From positions 9,982,001 through 10,046,000 of the forward strand of contig NC_062245.1 in the NCBI RefSeq assembly GCF_905475465.1: a DNA stretch of 64,000 nucleotides, read 5' to 3'. Each line of letters starts with the position of its first letter. The stretch's first letter is position 1. This DNA is from Pieris napi. Taxonomy: Eukaryota; Arthropoda; Insecta; Lepidoptera; Pieridae. This document shows, in pieces, positions 44,463-56,757 of the stretch. The translations under genes and the position numbers were made by a program. The notes below the pieces were generated by a model. It had not been told where the DNA came from and made no database searches. It was given only the letters and a program-made list of their open reading frames with translations.

Positions 44463-44670
44463 TTTTGTTCCCTTTGGAGTAGAGACTCTTGGGCCGTGGG
44501 GTTCAAGTGCACAGGCGCTTATTAAAGATTTAAGTTGGCGCCTGGTAGATAGTCCCGGTCACCCCAAAGCTGGTGCTTTCCTCGCTCAACGAATAAGTAT
44601 CGCAATCGTCGCTGACGAAATGCTGCCAGCGTAAAAGGTAGGTACCACAGGGACCAAACTTCTTAAATTT
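44463..44670 (-). repeat. Dispersed repeat family D, longest copy
   Basis: Inverted relative to 43565. It holds the full set GTTGGCGCCTGGTAGATAGT, CCCCAAAGCTGGTGCTTTCC, CTCGCTCAACGAATAAGTAT and GAAATGCTGCCAGCG, up to GACCAAACTTCTTAAAT. Conserved over about 200 bases, non-coding by eye. Confidence 0.6.
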
Positions 44671-44989
44671 GTTTTAATTTTTAATTATTTTTATAATTAC
44701 TATGTAGGTTAAGAAAATCGTAAATACTGTTTTGAAATATATTTCTTGAAGATATTTAGTGACATAAATACAACTAAATGTTTGGTAGTCAGTTTAACAG
44801 ACAAAAATATACTAAGCGAGCAAATCCATGGGTACGCTAGGCAGTTAGTACGATCCAACTTTGGGCTGAATTAATTACCGAGAACTCGTAGTTGTCATGT
44901 AGTACATCGATATTGTTATCTGCAATTCAAATTGAGCATGTCTTAGCAAAATTTACAGTGTAAATAATAGAACTTACAGTTGTACTTAA
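44671..44989. other. Intergenic DNA, nothing recognised
   Basis: AT-rich, no supported feature. Confidence 0.5.
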
Positions 44990-45345
44990 TATTCCATTGA
45001 TTCATCGTAGATTAAGGACTCAAAACATAGCTACGGCTCGCTTATCTGCTACTTTTAATGATCCAGTGATTAGGCTATCTCGCTCTTATAATTTAATTAC
45101 TAAAATTGATGAAAAAATTGATATATTACAACAATATTCCAACCTACCGTAACTTTATTTATCTTGCTCTTATTGAGGTTTAATAATCTATTTAGTTTTA
45201 CTTATGATTAGTTTTTTAGTTATTATTTAATTTTTCCCCTTGCTTATGTTCTAATACAATTAATGTGTATGTGTGTTAAATTAGTTATGTCAGATTTTCT
45301 TGTGTAATTTTATGCATACAACGTGGTTTTAGAATTGATAAATAA
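44990..45345 (+). pseudogene. 5'-truncated LINE 3' end with ORF C-terminus
   Basis: A plus frame from about 45003 reads HRRLRTQNIATARLSATF, NDPVIRLSRSYNLITKIDE and KIDILQQYSNLP with a stop near 45151. The RLR.QN....R....NDPV.RL...YN....ID pattern resembles the last residues of non-LTR retrotransposon ORF2 proteins. About 190 bases of AT-rich 3' UTR follow, ending in an AATAAAAAAAG tail. The clade is uncertain. Confidence 0.5.
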
Positions 45346-45744
45346 AAAAAGTAAAATGGAAAGTAGAAATTAATTTAATCACGACCTTGAGTTGTTTGAG
45401 TAAAGTAATTAACAAATTTCAAATTAAAAGGATCTCTTTGATTTATACACAAATATGTTCTATCTTTGAGATGTAGGTAAAATAACTCTCCACATAACAC
45501 TATCCGGGTGATAATTCAATAATATGAATATAATTAAAAAATCGAGTCGTTTATAGATTATATAGTGCTCTATTTTAGATATATCACATTATTAGTATCG
45601 TACATTTTACCGTCCCAAGCTCGACCCAAAGATATTCGTTAAATGGGCAAAGGACAAGTTATCTATATTTTGTCTATTGGTATATGATACTGAAAGACTG
45701 AATTAAGTTGGGTCCTGTGCGGCAGTATCGTTTGAGACGTGGGG
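45346..45744. other. Intergenic DNA, nothing recognised
   Basis: AT-rich, no supported feature. Confidence 0.45.
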
Positions 45745-45833
45745 CAGTGTGCACGCAGTCTTTGTTCCAAAGCGAAGTTGACGATTACGTAGTGACGTTA
45801 AAGTGAAGTGTAATTATTTTATAAGTGGTAAGT
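45745..45833 (+). other. Possible non-coding first exon with splice donor
   Basis: A locally GC-richer stretch (GGGGCAGTGTGCACGCAGTC ... GACGTTAAAGTGAAGTG) ends at 45827 against GTAAGT, a strong donor-like sequence. There is no ORF and no known acceptor partner in the window. It could equally be chance. Confidence 0.2.
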
Positions 45834-46794
45834 TTATAATCATTAACATTTAAAAATATGCACAATATTCAAGTAAAAATTAATATGAAATTAATGGTCT
45901 TACTCAATAAGGTAGAAATAAAATTATTTATTTTTAAATTATGGGTTACATAATTAATTACCTCCAAAACGAGTATTTCGGTTGTGCTGTGGTTAAAATA
46001 TTACATTAATTAAGTTATTAAAACGTATAATACAAGCAAAAGTTTAACACTGGGACACATCCCGCAGTGATGATAAAAATTAAGGATTTTTGAAAATTAT
46101 GTATTTATTATACACAAATATTTTATAATACCACCTTACACAATGAAGCAATGCATTCAAAATTAATATAAAATTTAATTTAGATAGAACTTATTTCCTT
46201 TTCATTTTTGTATTCATTCTATATGATTCAGCAGCTATTTTTAATTTAGCAAGTATGACTTTAATTAATGGAACACGAATTGTGTCAATATAAATTATTA
46301 AGCTTTAGAGGTCTTATTCACGTTATTTAAAAACGTTTCATACTTAGAAGTCTGTACACTTAAACTAATATTAAATTTTCACTTCATTTTAAGTGAGTAA
46401 TTGACATAGTTAAAATTAAGTAATATTTTTGAGATGTTTGCAAATCGTAAATGGCTGTTTCGTGCAAAATGCAGATCCAATGGTGTTAGTAAAATTGACA
46501 TATAACTTATATAGGAAATTAAAATGTACCATAAATAAATAAAAAAACAAAAAATATTTTTTAACTTTAGTAAAATAATATACACTTATGAACATTACTA
46601 GATATTAATTAGGGATGATAATTATAAATTATTCAATCAATTTTTAATTAAATATAAATTATTCCTTAATTTGGATTTATCACTGACACTTTACGAATAA
46701 GAATTTCTGAAAATCGATACTTACGTTGCCTTCCAAACAGATCTGAACCTTCAAACTAATTAATAATGAAGATGTAAGAATTAACACGTTGTGA
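45834..46794. other. Intergenic DNA with a small LINE tail B scrap
   Basis: AT-rich. TACACTTATGAACATTAC near 46580-46598 matches tail family B. Nothing else recognised. Confidence 0.45.
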
Positions 46795-46945
46795 CCGTGG
46801 AAGGCAAAAGATCTCGTGGCCGTTTTCCTACCAGATAGTCCGATCAAGTGAAAGAGTCATGTCAACTAAGAGAGGCGCTGAACAGAAACCGGTGGAAACG
46901 TCCAGATGTTTCCTTGCCGACCACGGCGCTCAGACACGTGCTACC
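46795..46945 (+). pseudogene. RTE-like LINE C-terminus
   Basis: A plus frame reads VEGKRSRGRFPTR, a stop in place of the usual Trp, then SDQVKE, LREALNRNRWKRPDV. This is the GKRSRGRP.TRW.D ... A..R..W tail of RTE-type LINEs. Only about 50 codons survive and one is a stop. It is the uninterrupted relative of the SINE-split remnant at 15085-15415. Confidence 0.7.
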
Positions 46946-47309
46946 GATGGAAGAGAGATAGAATAATACAATATTGATTTAACGGTGAAATCGCTTCGAT
47001 TTCGTCGCGATTTTATTACAGGAATAACGATGAGATGGCTTTAGCTTCTATGAGGGTGTCATAATGACGGCTTTGGATTTACCGCGTATTATCTTGAATG
47101 AAATATCATGCTTCGTCATTGAAATGCAATTTTAATTTCATAGGATTATTACTTCCTTTTATAAGGAGATGATCGGCTTATTTCATTCTAAGTACAATCT
47201 GTTAATTAATAATTGGTTAAATGTAGAGTAATACAATATTCTGAACCTACATAGTAATAATAATATTTAAAAATGGAAATAAAAAACAAAAATAAATAAA
47301 AAATTTGGC
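46946..47309. other. Intergenic DNA, nothing recognised
   Basis: AT-rich, no supported feature. Confidence 0.5.
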
Positions 47310-47425
47310 TCTGTGGGATACTTATTCTTTGAGCGAGGAAAGCACCAGCTCTGAGGTTACCGGTACTATCTACCTACCAGCCATAAAGTTAAATTTTTAA
47401 TCACAGCGCACATGAACCCCACGAA
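47310..47425 (+). repeat. Dispersed repeat family D fragment
   Basis: TACTTATTCTTTGAGCGAGG, AAAGCACCAGCTCTGAGG and ACCGGTACTATCTACC match 62535-62600. The first half of the family is missing. Confidence 0.55.
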
Positions 47426-47599
47426 ATTAAACCAAATTTGGAAGAAATATACTTTTGACCTGTATTTTGTTGATTAATGAATTATATACGTTTAAATAAT
47501 CTAAATATGTCTGACTTAAAATAACTGAATAAATAAATAAAAAATAGCAGTTAAATACTAAATTGCCTCTACTTTGCGTCCTTTTTGGTTATTGTTTTT

Positions 47600-47735
47600 T
47601 CAAGTTACCCGCTCTACGCCCTTGACTTGCGAACTGGTAGTAAATGTAAATTTACAATTAATTTAACTTCTTTCTGACAATTCATTAGTGTACTTGTTTA
47701 CCTACACCAATAAAGATATTTTGAGTTTGAGTATG
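47600..47735 (+). repeat. LINE tail family B
   Basis: Plus orientation: CCGCTCTACGCCCTTGACTT, GCGAACTGGTAGTAAATG, TTTAACTTCTTTCTGACAAT, GTGTACTTGTTTACCTACAC and AATAAAGATATTTTGAG. The best-ordered short copy of the family. Confidence 0.65.
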
Positions 47736-48052
47736 GGGACACATATTCATCGGTGCTATATTTTACACAATAGCACACATTTATCGCGCATAGTAAGAAA
47801 TCTCTTATATTCAGACGTGAGACCAACTACCTCCCATGTGTCAAAATCTAATCCAATCCAATCTGGCGCTGTCAAAAGTTTCCCATAGAGTACTCATTTT
47901 TTTCCTAGTGACTCGTTACCTTTAATTTAAAGTAAATTGTCATTGGTAATTGTGTAGTTGGTTGTGTGTAATCTATATAAATCTATAATTTGTGGTTTAT
48001 TTAAAAATATCTAACTGTATCTTGTTTAATAATAATAATCCAGATGCTACAA
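47736..48052. other. Intergenic DNA, nothing recognised
   Basis: AT-rich, no supported feature. Confidence 0.5.
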
Positions 48053-48205
48053 CCCTATATTAGGTTAGCCACAGATTGCATCTGTTTTTTGGTAGTTATT
48101 TTATAATAGACAGCTTTCTGTACGTATTTTGGATATTGCCGGTTTCCTCGCCTTGTTCGCCGCAGAAGAAAGTGATAATTGCGCACATAGAAAGAAAATT
48201 TCATT
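48053..48205 (-). mobile_element. Old SINE family A fragment
   Basis: GCTACAACCCTATATTAGGT, GCATCTGTTTT, GCCGGTTTCCTCGCC and GCGCACATAGAAAGAAAATT follow the order of inverted SINE A, heavily diverged. The tRNA-like head is lost. Confidence 0.5.
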
Positions 48206-49569
48206 AGTTCTAATAATTATTGAATTGAAGCATATGAAATTTATACAAACACACAATGAATCAGTAATACTAGAGTAATTTTAAAACCTTATCTTTGATA
48301 ACGCTTGTAAGTTAAGAACTACTGAAGTCAGCCTCAGAAGAATTACTGTTATGGGGTTTCTTGGTTTAATGGATCAGCATTATTTTATTGTATCGTTATT
48401 TTTTATTTTAAATGTGGTGTGTGTAGGCACGGAGGACTGTTGTAGCTTCTATGTTCCTTTGTTAAAGTTGTTTAAATAGCTATATTAATTTTGACCGCCT
48501 AGTTATTTTAATATTAAGTTAGAATTTAAAGTTTCGCAGTGACACCCAACTTTTCTCGTATATTTCCTTGTGTTTGGATTTTTTGCTTACTTAATATGGT
48601 AGACAATTTCATTGCAGAATATTTTAAAATAGTTTTACGAAAGTAAGATGTACCCTTATGCATAAATACTAAAACAGTCAGTAGATTAGACAATTTTAAA
48701 AATATTATCCTCCCTTTTTATCACATAGCAAACATAACTGGATAGAAAGAGACGTAGAAAGATTTAACATCTTAGAAAACCAAGGAAATACACCACTTTA
48801 TTTATTTGGCTTTTAAAACAAAACACAACAAAAGGTGACATTACCAACTTGTATGAAACAGCCCAACGGGGATCAAAATATTACCCTTTGCTCGTGAAAA
48901 TCTGTCCATTATCCCTTACGGGCCTATTATTTTTTATATCGGTTTTCCACATAGCCGTTTTGTTAACACTTGTTAAGGTTAAATTTAATCCCGAGGGTAA
49001 ATTTTGTATATTTGCTCACAAAATTTGAATTAAATTGGTTTATCTTGGAAGAGCTCAAGGCGAGGCACAAACTTTTTAAAAACATTGAAAAACAATACTT
49101 CTTAAAATAACATTCAGAGGCGAAGTTAGCGCAAGTTCAATGCATTTTTAACATCATCATAGTACTGCTAACAGTAACCCGGCAAGTAACAAAGCGACTT
49201 CTAAGTCTCAACAGAATTTATCTCAAAATAATGATAGGGACACTTACGGGCCACTTGCTCCTTAAGGATCTGTCCTATCGCTAAACTCCAAAAAAGGACA
49301 TTGTTTCTTTCCATTTTTCGTCATCGTTTCTTGAAGTAGGGCGAATGGAAAAAATATATGGTGGAGTTGAGTAGTTTATGTATCCATTTTGAAAGATCGA
49401 TACACGATTTAAATAACTTCACTCGATAGAAAAATAATCCAAACATAGCCAATTTTTAACACTTTGAATTCATTTTATGACGAAAATGTATATATTAATC
49501 GCAAGCCAAGTAATCCATTTCAGAAAAAAAAACAGATAAAATTACATTAATTTAATGTTTTACATAACT
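48206..49569. other. Intergenic DNA, nothing recognised
   Basis: AT-rich, no supported feature. Confidence 0.5.
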
Positions 49570-49870
49570 AATTGTTATAACGGGCCGACGCGACGCGCCT
49601 CTCTGCGCACCGCAGTCCACCCCGAGACACTGACACAGCAATTCGTGCTGGGATAGGGCCTTAACTATCCCTTGTGCAGATGTTTCAGCGCAGAGGAATC
49701 TGACCCACGTAGTCGTAGAATGCTTCCCAACGAACAGAAATCCTCGAAGCAGTGAGGTCGCTCCGTGAAGTCTGAGAAGCGCATGAAGGGCTAGCCTAAT
49801 TAGCTACAATTACGCACAACGGACCAAATGGGCGTCTAAGTGCGAAAACTGAGTCCACACTACATACAAC
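49570..49870 (+). pseudogene. GC-rich patch, possible LINE C-terminal remnant
   Basis: Clearly richer in G+C than its surroundings. One plus frame reads CADVSAQRNLTHVVVECFPT, followed by NRNPRSSEVAP and a stop. This is loosely like the C..C...E...H...CP zinc-knuckle end of R1-type LINE proteins. The match is weak: the second Cys is missing and no RT lies upstream. It may instead be another GC-rich repeat. Confidence 0.25.
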
Positions 49871-50209
49871 ATCATAGTTTGGGCAAATTTTCGACTCCGA
49901 CTAATAACCTTAGAGCCAACTAACAGAAACTACTTTCCTCAATTAAATAGATTCGGGAATTAGACATCTAATAAGGGCTTGTACTAATTTCGCATTCGGC
50001 TTAATCTTAGTTTTTGTGATACTTTCAATAACGAGACGTCAAGATAATTCCAATCATTGTAATTAATAAAACCGTATCTTTTTCGAAGGTAATTTATAAC
50101 TCACTTGGTTGGTAAATCATACTACTGGTTTCGTAAACTATTACTGTAGATTAGTCTATAAACAAAATGTATTCAATTTTACAAGCTTCTTGGTAGAAGG
50201 AGAGCTTAT
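49871..50209. other. Intergenic DNA, nothing recognised
   Basis: AT-rich, no supported feature. Confidence 0.5.
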
Positions 50210-51647
50210 TTAGACCAGTGCAGATAGCCTTTAAAATAAATAAAAAGCGAAAAAAATTACAGTAGGATGAAACCCATTAGAAAAGCAGGGGAATATGATC
50301 AAAATGAAAGGAAAAATAAATTACGGTCGATCTGAGGTCGGGAAGGGGAGGGGGGGAGTTTTAAGGGTAAAAAACGGTTTATCTCGATTTCCGGCAAAAC
50401 TACAAGTCCTATCGAAGAAAGTTAAATGGCAAAGTTGGAGGTAATAAAAAGATCTAAAACTTTTGTATTCACACATTTTTCACATAACCTCAAAATTTAT
50501 GTGAAAAATTCAAAAAACCAAGTTTTTGGTTTTAAATTTTTATCTTTTACAGAAATATTTTTTTTTTAACGAAATTTGGTGAAAACTTACCTTTCTATGT
50601 CCCAAATACGCTGTAATTTATTTGATTAAAAATATTTATTTGTTCACCTTATTTTGAATTAATATCGAAAAAACACCCTAATTTTCAATCGAAAATTCTG
50701 ACGTCAAAATTTCAGCTTTTTTCAAAAAGTTGGTGTGCTTTCAGTTCGTTGAAATCTCTACTTTCCTATGGTAAAAAAATATATATATATTACCATAGTA
50801 AATCTTCTCAGAAAACGCAAAAAATCGTATGCAGTAACGCCCAGACCTGTCATCCCCTTCCTTACTTCTCTATGAAATACGAAAATTTTAGCCCATCTAA
50901 AGGCTAAATTTTTTTTTAGGTCACTCAGGTATATATAAGTTATCTTAAAATAGTAATAAATAGGCATCTGATTATAATTTAAAGAAGATTCATAGAGAAG
51001 TAGGGAAGGGGATGACAGGTCTGGGCGTTACTGCATACGATTTTTTGCGTTTTCTGAGAAGATTTACTATGGTAATATATATATATTTTTTTACCATAGG
51101 AAAGTAGAGATTTCAACGAACTGAAAGCACACCAACTTTTTGAAAAAAGCTGAAATTTTGACGTCAGAATTTTCGATTGAAAATTAGGGTGTTTTTTCGA
51201 TATTAATTCAAAATAAGGTGAACAAATAAATATTTTTAATCAAATAAATTACAGCGTATTTGGGACATAGAAAGGTAAGTTTTCACCAAATTTCGTTAAA
51301 AAAAAAATATTTTTGTAAAAGATAAAAATTAAAAACCAAAAACTTGGTTTTTTGAATTTTTCACATAAATTTTGAAGTTATGTGAAAAATGTGTGAATAC
51401 AAAAGTTTTAGATCTTTTTATTACCTACAACTTTGCCATTTAACTTTCTTCGGTAGGACTTGTAGTTTTGCCGGAAATCGAGATAAACCGTTTTTTACCC
51501 TTAAAACTGCCCCCCCTACCCCTTCCCGACCTCAGATCGACCGTAATTTATTTTTCCTTTTATTTTGATCATATTCCCCTGCTTTTCTAATGGGTTTCAT
51601 CCTACTGTAATTTTTTTAGGTTTCAAAAATTATCGGCACTGGTCTAA
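50210..51647. mobile_element. 1.44-kb near-perfect inverted-repeat element
   Basis: The left arm (50210 to about 50876) and right arm (about 50989-51647) are inverted copies of about 660 bases with few differences, for example GGCAAAACTACAAGTCCTAT versus ATAGGACTTGTAGTTTTGCC with one change. The spacer is about 110 bases. Termini are TTAGACCAGTGC and GCACTGGTCTAA; the outer 50 bases are the most diverged part of the arms. A TA duplication is possible. There is no credible ORF; ORFs inside are arm sequence. It fits a foldback or long-TIR non-autonomous transposon and would form a long hairpin if transcribed. Confidence 0.85.
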
Positions 51648-52130
51648 TTGGAATCTATACAAGAACGAAACGCGTGAAGGATATTCCGGTTTGAATTGAA
51701 ATAAAATGTTCCCATTTATACAAAATACAATGTTTTGGGAAACCAGAGCATTGGGGTTATTACCCACAAGGGAGACCTTCTAACTTTTCGTAAGAGCAAC
51801 AAAACATCTTTAAATATTTCTACCAAGTTTATCTCATAATAAAAAGCTTCTATACAAATTCATGGACCCTTGTCTTATAATTTTTCGTATAATAAAAGTT
51901 AAATTGATTCAATAAACCTCCCAAGCATCAAATCAATATTTATACATAAGTTTTTGTAGGTTTGGAAAATTTGCAATGTATAGTGATAAATAACGATATA
52001 TTTGTTTATAAACTACATGGATTTAGTCATTAATAACGTATAATAGAACCGTACATAAAATTCACAAAAAACGGCAGAGTATCCTCAGAGTATCGACAGT
52101 ATATTAAGTAAAAAAATGAATTGGAATTCT
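51648..52130. other. Intergenic DNA, nothing recognised
   Basis: AT-rich, no supported feature. Confidence 0.5.
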
Positions 52131-52383
52131 TTTTTTTTTTAAGACATTTCACACCAATTGACCTAGTCCCATGATAAGCTGGTGAAGCTTGTGTTATGGG
52201 TACTAGACAACGGATATAAATACATATTATAGATAGATAGACATATAAATACATATTTAAACACCCAAGACCTAAGTACAACACCAAATGCTCATCACAT
52301 CGATGTTCGTCTCAGCCAGGGATCGAACCCGGGAACCATGGATTCGCAGTCAGGGGTACTAACCACTAGACCAATGAGTCGTC
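52131..52383 (-). mobile_element. tRNA-derived SINE, family C
   Basis: On the minus strand, GACGACTCATTGGTCTAGTG and GTTAGTACCCCTGACTGCG lead to box B GGGTTCGATCCCTGGCTG. A body with CATAACACAAGCTTCACCAG and CTAGGTCAATTGGTG follows, ending in an A run (T run at about 52131-52140 on plus). Distinct from families A and B in both head and body. Confidence 0.75.
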
Positions 52384-52892
52384 AAAATTTTAAGGCGTTT
52401 AAAGTAACCTACCTGTCAGGTTTCTACTATTAAGTATTAATTTAAAAGAACTGAAATACCCAATGACGTACTTGGCCTACACGGCTCTTACATATTATTA
52501 TTCTCGCACATCAGCACCATTTCGCCCACAATCTATCAAGTGGCTGTAATTTCGCCTATTCGAGTATTACGCGACATGACGTGCCCGTGACAGGATTATT
52601 TGTCGCTTGTCGGGTTCAGTCTTACGTAGATATATTAGTTTAAAGATAATGGAAGATAAAGGCCTCAGAAAAAATCGTATTTTAGCGATCTCTTTAAACT
52701 GATAACTCGTATGGATTTAAATTTTAGGCCAAATTTTATCCTAAAATTGGATATCAACAATACGTGCCACATTAAAACCTTTCAACAGCATTGGGCTTGT
52801 AGTGAATTTCAGTGAAAAACATTTATTCAAACTGCGTAAAAATAAACGTAAAAATGTTTCAGAAACCCTAAAATTAAAAAATATATGCCTTT
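52384..52892. other. Intergenic DNA, nothing recognised
   Basis: AT-rich with a slightly GC-richer patch at 52495-52625. No supported feature. Confidence 0.45.
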
Positions 52893-53185
52893 GGAGCAAT
52901 GTTGGCCTATTGGCTTCATCGTGCGACTCTCAACCCTGAGGTCGTAGGTTTGATCCCCGGCTGAGCACCAGTGGACTTTCTTTCTAAGTGCGAATTTAAC
53001 ATTCGCTTGAACGGTGAAGGAAAACATCGCGAGGAAACCGACATGTCTTAGACCCAAAAAGTCGACGGCGTGTGTCAGGCACTGGAGGCTGATTACCTAC
53101 TTGCCTATAAGATTGAAAAATGATCATAAAACAGATTCAAAAATCTGAGGTCCAGACCTAAAGAGGTTGTAGCGCCACCGATTGA
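52893..53185 (+). mobile_element. tRNA-derived SINE, family A, near complete
   Basis: GGAGCAATGTTGGCCTATTG, CCTGAGGTCGTAGGTTTGAT (box B with one change), GAACGGTGAAGGAAAACATC, GACCCAAAAAGTCGACGGCG, CTACTTGCCTATAAGATTG and GTTGTAGCGCCACCGATTGA. It contains the GTGTGTCAGGCACTGGAGGC tract; the closely similar 13874 copy lacks the CTACTTGCC part. Confidence 0.8.
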
Positions 53186-55763
53186 TTATTTTTATAAATG
53201 TCTTTTAGCTGAATACTGATTTAATAAATTCAATCAATAAATTTAATAGAATTACTTCTATACGATATAATATTTGTATAAATGTACTTAATAAGTGCCA
53301 ATTTAGTTTTAAATTATAAAAATAAAACCTTTACTATTTCAAGCTCACGTAGAGACATTAAAAAAATATTAATTCAATATTTTGTATATTTCAATTTGTT
53401 ATACAAATCAAATCTAAGCCGAGAGGAATTCTTAAGAATAATACCAAGCGTTGCTTTAAAATCTAAAGAAGATATTGAAAATGATTTTACTAGTGAGAAT
53501 ATTTTTTTCATCAAAACAGTTTTACTATAGTTGTATAGTCATTATTTTCTTCCACCACAAAGAACCTTAATATTTAAAGAAAGTTCTAGAAAAGCCTGCT
53601 GTAATGATGAGGTTTTTAACCTATATTTTAATAAATTTTTACATTAATAAAGCTTTTCGCTGACTATGATAATTGAGCTTTTAGTATGAAGGTAACTTCT
53701 CAGTCGTACTCTACATTCCTGAAGGTCGCGTCATTGTAAGGATCTGCTGGAAGATAATATTCATTTATATGATTACATTTATTTTTTATAAACACGCATA
53801 TCTTAAAATATTTGTATGTTTACTGTATATATATTGTTTACTGAATAGCAACTAAGACTGAATTGTTACTAACTCTAACTAAAACTACATGTAGATTTAA
53901 TCTAATCTAGATAATAAGGTATTATTATTTAAAGGAATACTCTTTACAGTGCTAAATTATAATATTATATACTACCCGTTTCCCGCCCGCTTTGCTAGGC
54001 GAATACAAAAAGGAAATAAATAAAATTTTATGTTTCATTATTATTATTATTTCATATTTTTATTATTCTTCTTTTTAACTTCCCGCTAAGAAAATTGAAA
54101 ATTTTCGAAAATCTTGTTTTAACAAATGTTGACGTTTTGAGGTTCTAGGAAGCCTCCCCGAATATTTCCGAGGTGAAGTCCGTATGTATAAATTTTCATA
54201 AAAGTAAAACAGCAATAAAAAAATTAAGGGACGTTGGAATTTTTAAACCATCTAGGAAAAATTTCGCATCGAATGGCATTAGTTTCATGTCGATACAATC
54301 AGTGGTTTAAACGAAGACCATTTTTCTTATATATATATATATATATATATTTATAGATAGATTAAATGGCACGACACATGAGACCTTTAGTGTTTTTGGT
54401 AGTCTACATCTTTTAATATACACATACACTTAAGCGCTGTGCTATGTCACACAAGTACAAAGACATGCTTTATCAAACCTTTTGTAGAGGCACCCTATGG
54501 TAAGCTTACCCGTGATGTAATTTCTGGTACAAATTGTTACTGTCAAAACAGCCTGTGTTATTACAGCCTGCCCTTACGGTACTTTATGTTAATTGGAGTT
54601 TCCGCTTTTCCAACTGCCGAGCGTAACTAGTGTAAGACATGGGGAAGGGGAATTCATGTGTAGTATACACAAATATGCGATTTTGTTTTTTAAATATTTA
54701 AGTAGAAATGACACTTCAAAGATATTCTACAAGAAATTGAGTTGTTTGTTAAGTGGTTTGAATGTAAAATACTACATTCGTTGATTCCAGAGATTGGCCT
54801 GGCCTCCTAAGTGCGATTCCACGTATTCGTTATAGATGTTTTTTTTATAAATATTGTAATTGTGTATCCTTATTGACGTGATAACGTCTTTAAAATCGTT
54901 TTAGTCGGGTGACATGTTCAGAAACTTGTGTCACACCAAAACCTCACGAGCGCGATCGCAGGTATAACGAGAGAGAGACGGACCGATCTCCCGTCTCATC
55001 TCGAGCGCTGCCAGTCATTCCGTGAATGTATGAAGAAAAATGTATATCATAGTCGAATAAGTAAACTTGTCATTTTACACCCGAAATTTATCATCAAAAG
55101 TGTGAATAAAACGATAGATGTAATTTAAAATTTGAAAAAATTGTTATCTTCATTAATTCCTTACTTCCCAAAAACTTATATCACCAATAAGACGTTACCG
55201 TCACCAATAATAACACGTAAACATCTCGATCGTAAACCTACTTTACAAACAACCAATATTTTTTTTTTGTATTATTTACAGTATACTAATACATTATTTC
55301 GCGAGTGTTTTTTGCTTATATTGAAAAGCACCATATTACGAAATCAGTCAACATTTTCTTTTGTTTTTTGAAACGAGAATATCCCTACGTCTGACGATGG
55401 TATGTCATTATATTTGAGTTAAATATGTACTCAGGGCTTTATTATATTGTGTATAACACAATGACTATTAAAAAACCGTATCGTTCATTGTGATACACCA
55501 CAGAAAACCAAATGTTGTTGTATACATAGAAGGCCTATCAGCTAAATGCATAAAAGAAAATTGAGACTTTGCAATGTGTCTACCCCATGCCTGATATTAA
55601 GGGACATCACTATAGGCAAGACCCATAGGCACTTGGTGCGCGCATACTCCTTCCTGCATATTATAATCCGTTGTATTCTTGCCAGGGGTAGTCATATATA
55701 TATATTTTTGTGTTGACTATTTACATTTACATGACTATTCTATACTACGAATATATATTGTTA
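53186..55763. other. Intergenic DNA with a (TA)n tract
   Basis: AT-rich. A (TA)n run lies at about 54329-54351. ORFs at 53282-53530 and 54928-55128 are not recognisable. 54940-55020 is GC-richer (CACGAGCGCGATCGCAGG, CTCGAGCGCTGCCAG) without a known match. Confidence 0.4.
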
Positions 55764-56087
55764 CTAGCTGACCGGGCAAACGTCGTTTTGCCATGTATAT
55801 AATTTATAATAAAAATAGGGGTTGATCGTAGAGGGATGAAAGTTAGGGTTTGTATGTATTTTTTAATGTATTTTTTAAAAAAAATAAAAACAGAAAAAAA
55901 TATCTAAAAATAAAATAAAAAATATATTTAGGGGTGGACTAACCTTAACATTTAGGGGGATGAAAAATAGATGTTGTCCGATTCTCAGACATACCCAATA
56001 TTCACACAAAACTTCATGAGAATCAGTCGAGCCGTTTCGGAGGAGTTTAACCACAAACACCGCGAGACGAGAATTTTATATATTAGA
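55764..56087 (-). mobile_element. Non-autonomous Helitron
   Basis: Minus-strand element starting TCTAATATATAAAATTCTCG and ending TTTGCCCGGTCAGCTAG, preceded by A and followed by T. The internal CTCCTCCGAAACGGCTCGAC tract resembles the CTCAAACGACTGGACCGATT tract of 58711-58931. 324 bases; the 61-codon ORF inside is not protein-like. Confidence 0.6.
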
Positions 56088-56757
56088 TACTTGATCAACT
56101 TGATTATTTATATTATTACCAAAGAAGTTGGTATGTTAGTAATATGAAAACTTTTTTATAATATTCTTTAGTCTCTTGATATTAATTAAATGGTTGGAAA
56201 AACATCTTAAGAATTTACATGAATAGGCAGAAGGAATTGTAAACCGATTCTTCTTTTAAACTCACGAAAACGAATTCACAAATGAAAATTTTTACGAAGA
56301 AAATGTCAATTGAAGGTAAACATTTTCAATGGGTGGAAAATTTCAAAGGAATTAATAGAAGGTGAAAAATTTTATAGCTTGTTACGATGGGACCTCGACG
56401 TTGATAAATTTTATCGGTTTTCTTAAGAATCCCAGCTGAGGTGACAAGGTGTTGATAAATTAAAAACTGTTCTCGTAAATCATTACTTAAGTCTACAACC
56501 TTAAATTACAAAGTGTTCTCTTTATTAAACTAGTCGAGGTTGGAGACAGAAAATTAAATGCCATATTTGAACAGTTTTCAGAATTGTCTGAAATTTAGGT
56601 ACAACATTTAAATTTTCAACTATAATCTGTCGTCGTGGCTTAGTGCTTAAAGGTGATACAATGTTCGATTTCCGGTAAAGTAATTATAATTATGTTCATG
56701 TTAATAAGTAATAATAATTATGTTCAAGCTGGTCAGCACAGAAGCCGTATGTACCTT
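56088..56757. other. Intergenic DNA with a tRNA-like scrap
   Basis: TCGTCGTGGCTTAGTGCTTA and GTTCGATTTCCGG at about 56630-56678 suggest a short SINE head with no body. Otherwise AT-rich. Confidence 0.4.

Noticed and set aside
50758..50967. 69-codon minus-strand ORF
   Set aside because: It lies in the arm and spacer of the long inverted repeat and is hydrophobic low-complexity translation of AT-rich DNA.
54928..55128. 66-codon plus-strand ORF starting in a GC-richer patch
   Set aside because: No recognisable domain and low-complexity C-terminus. I could not support it as an exon.
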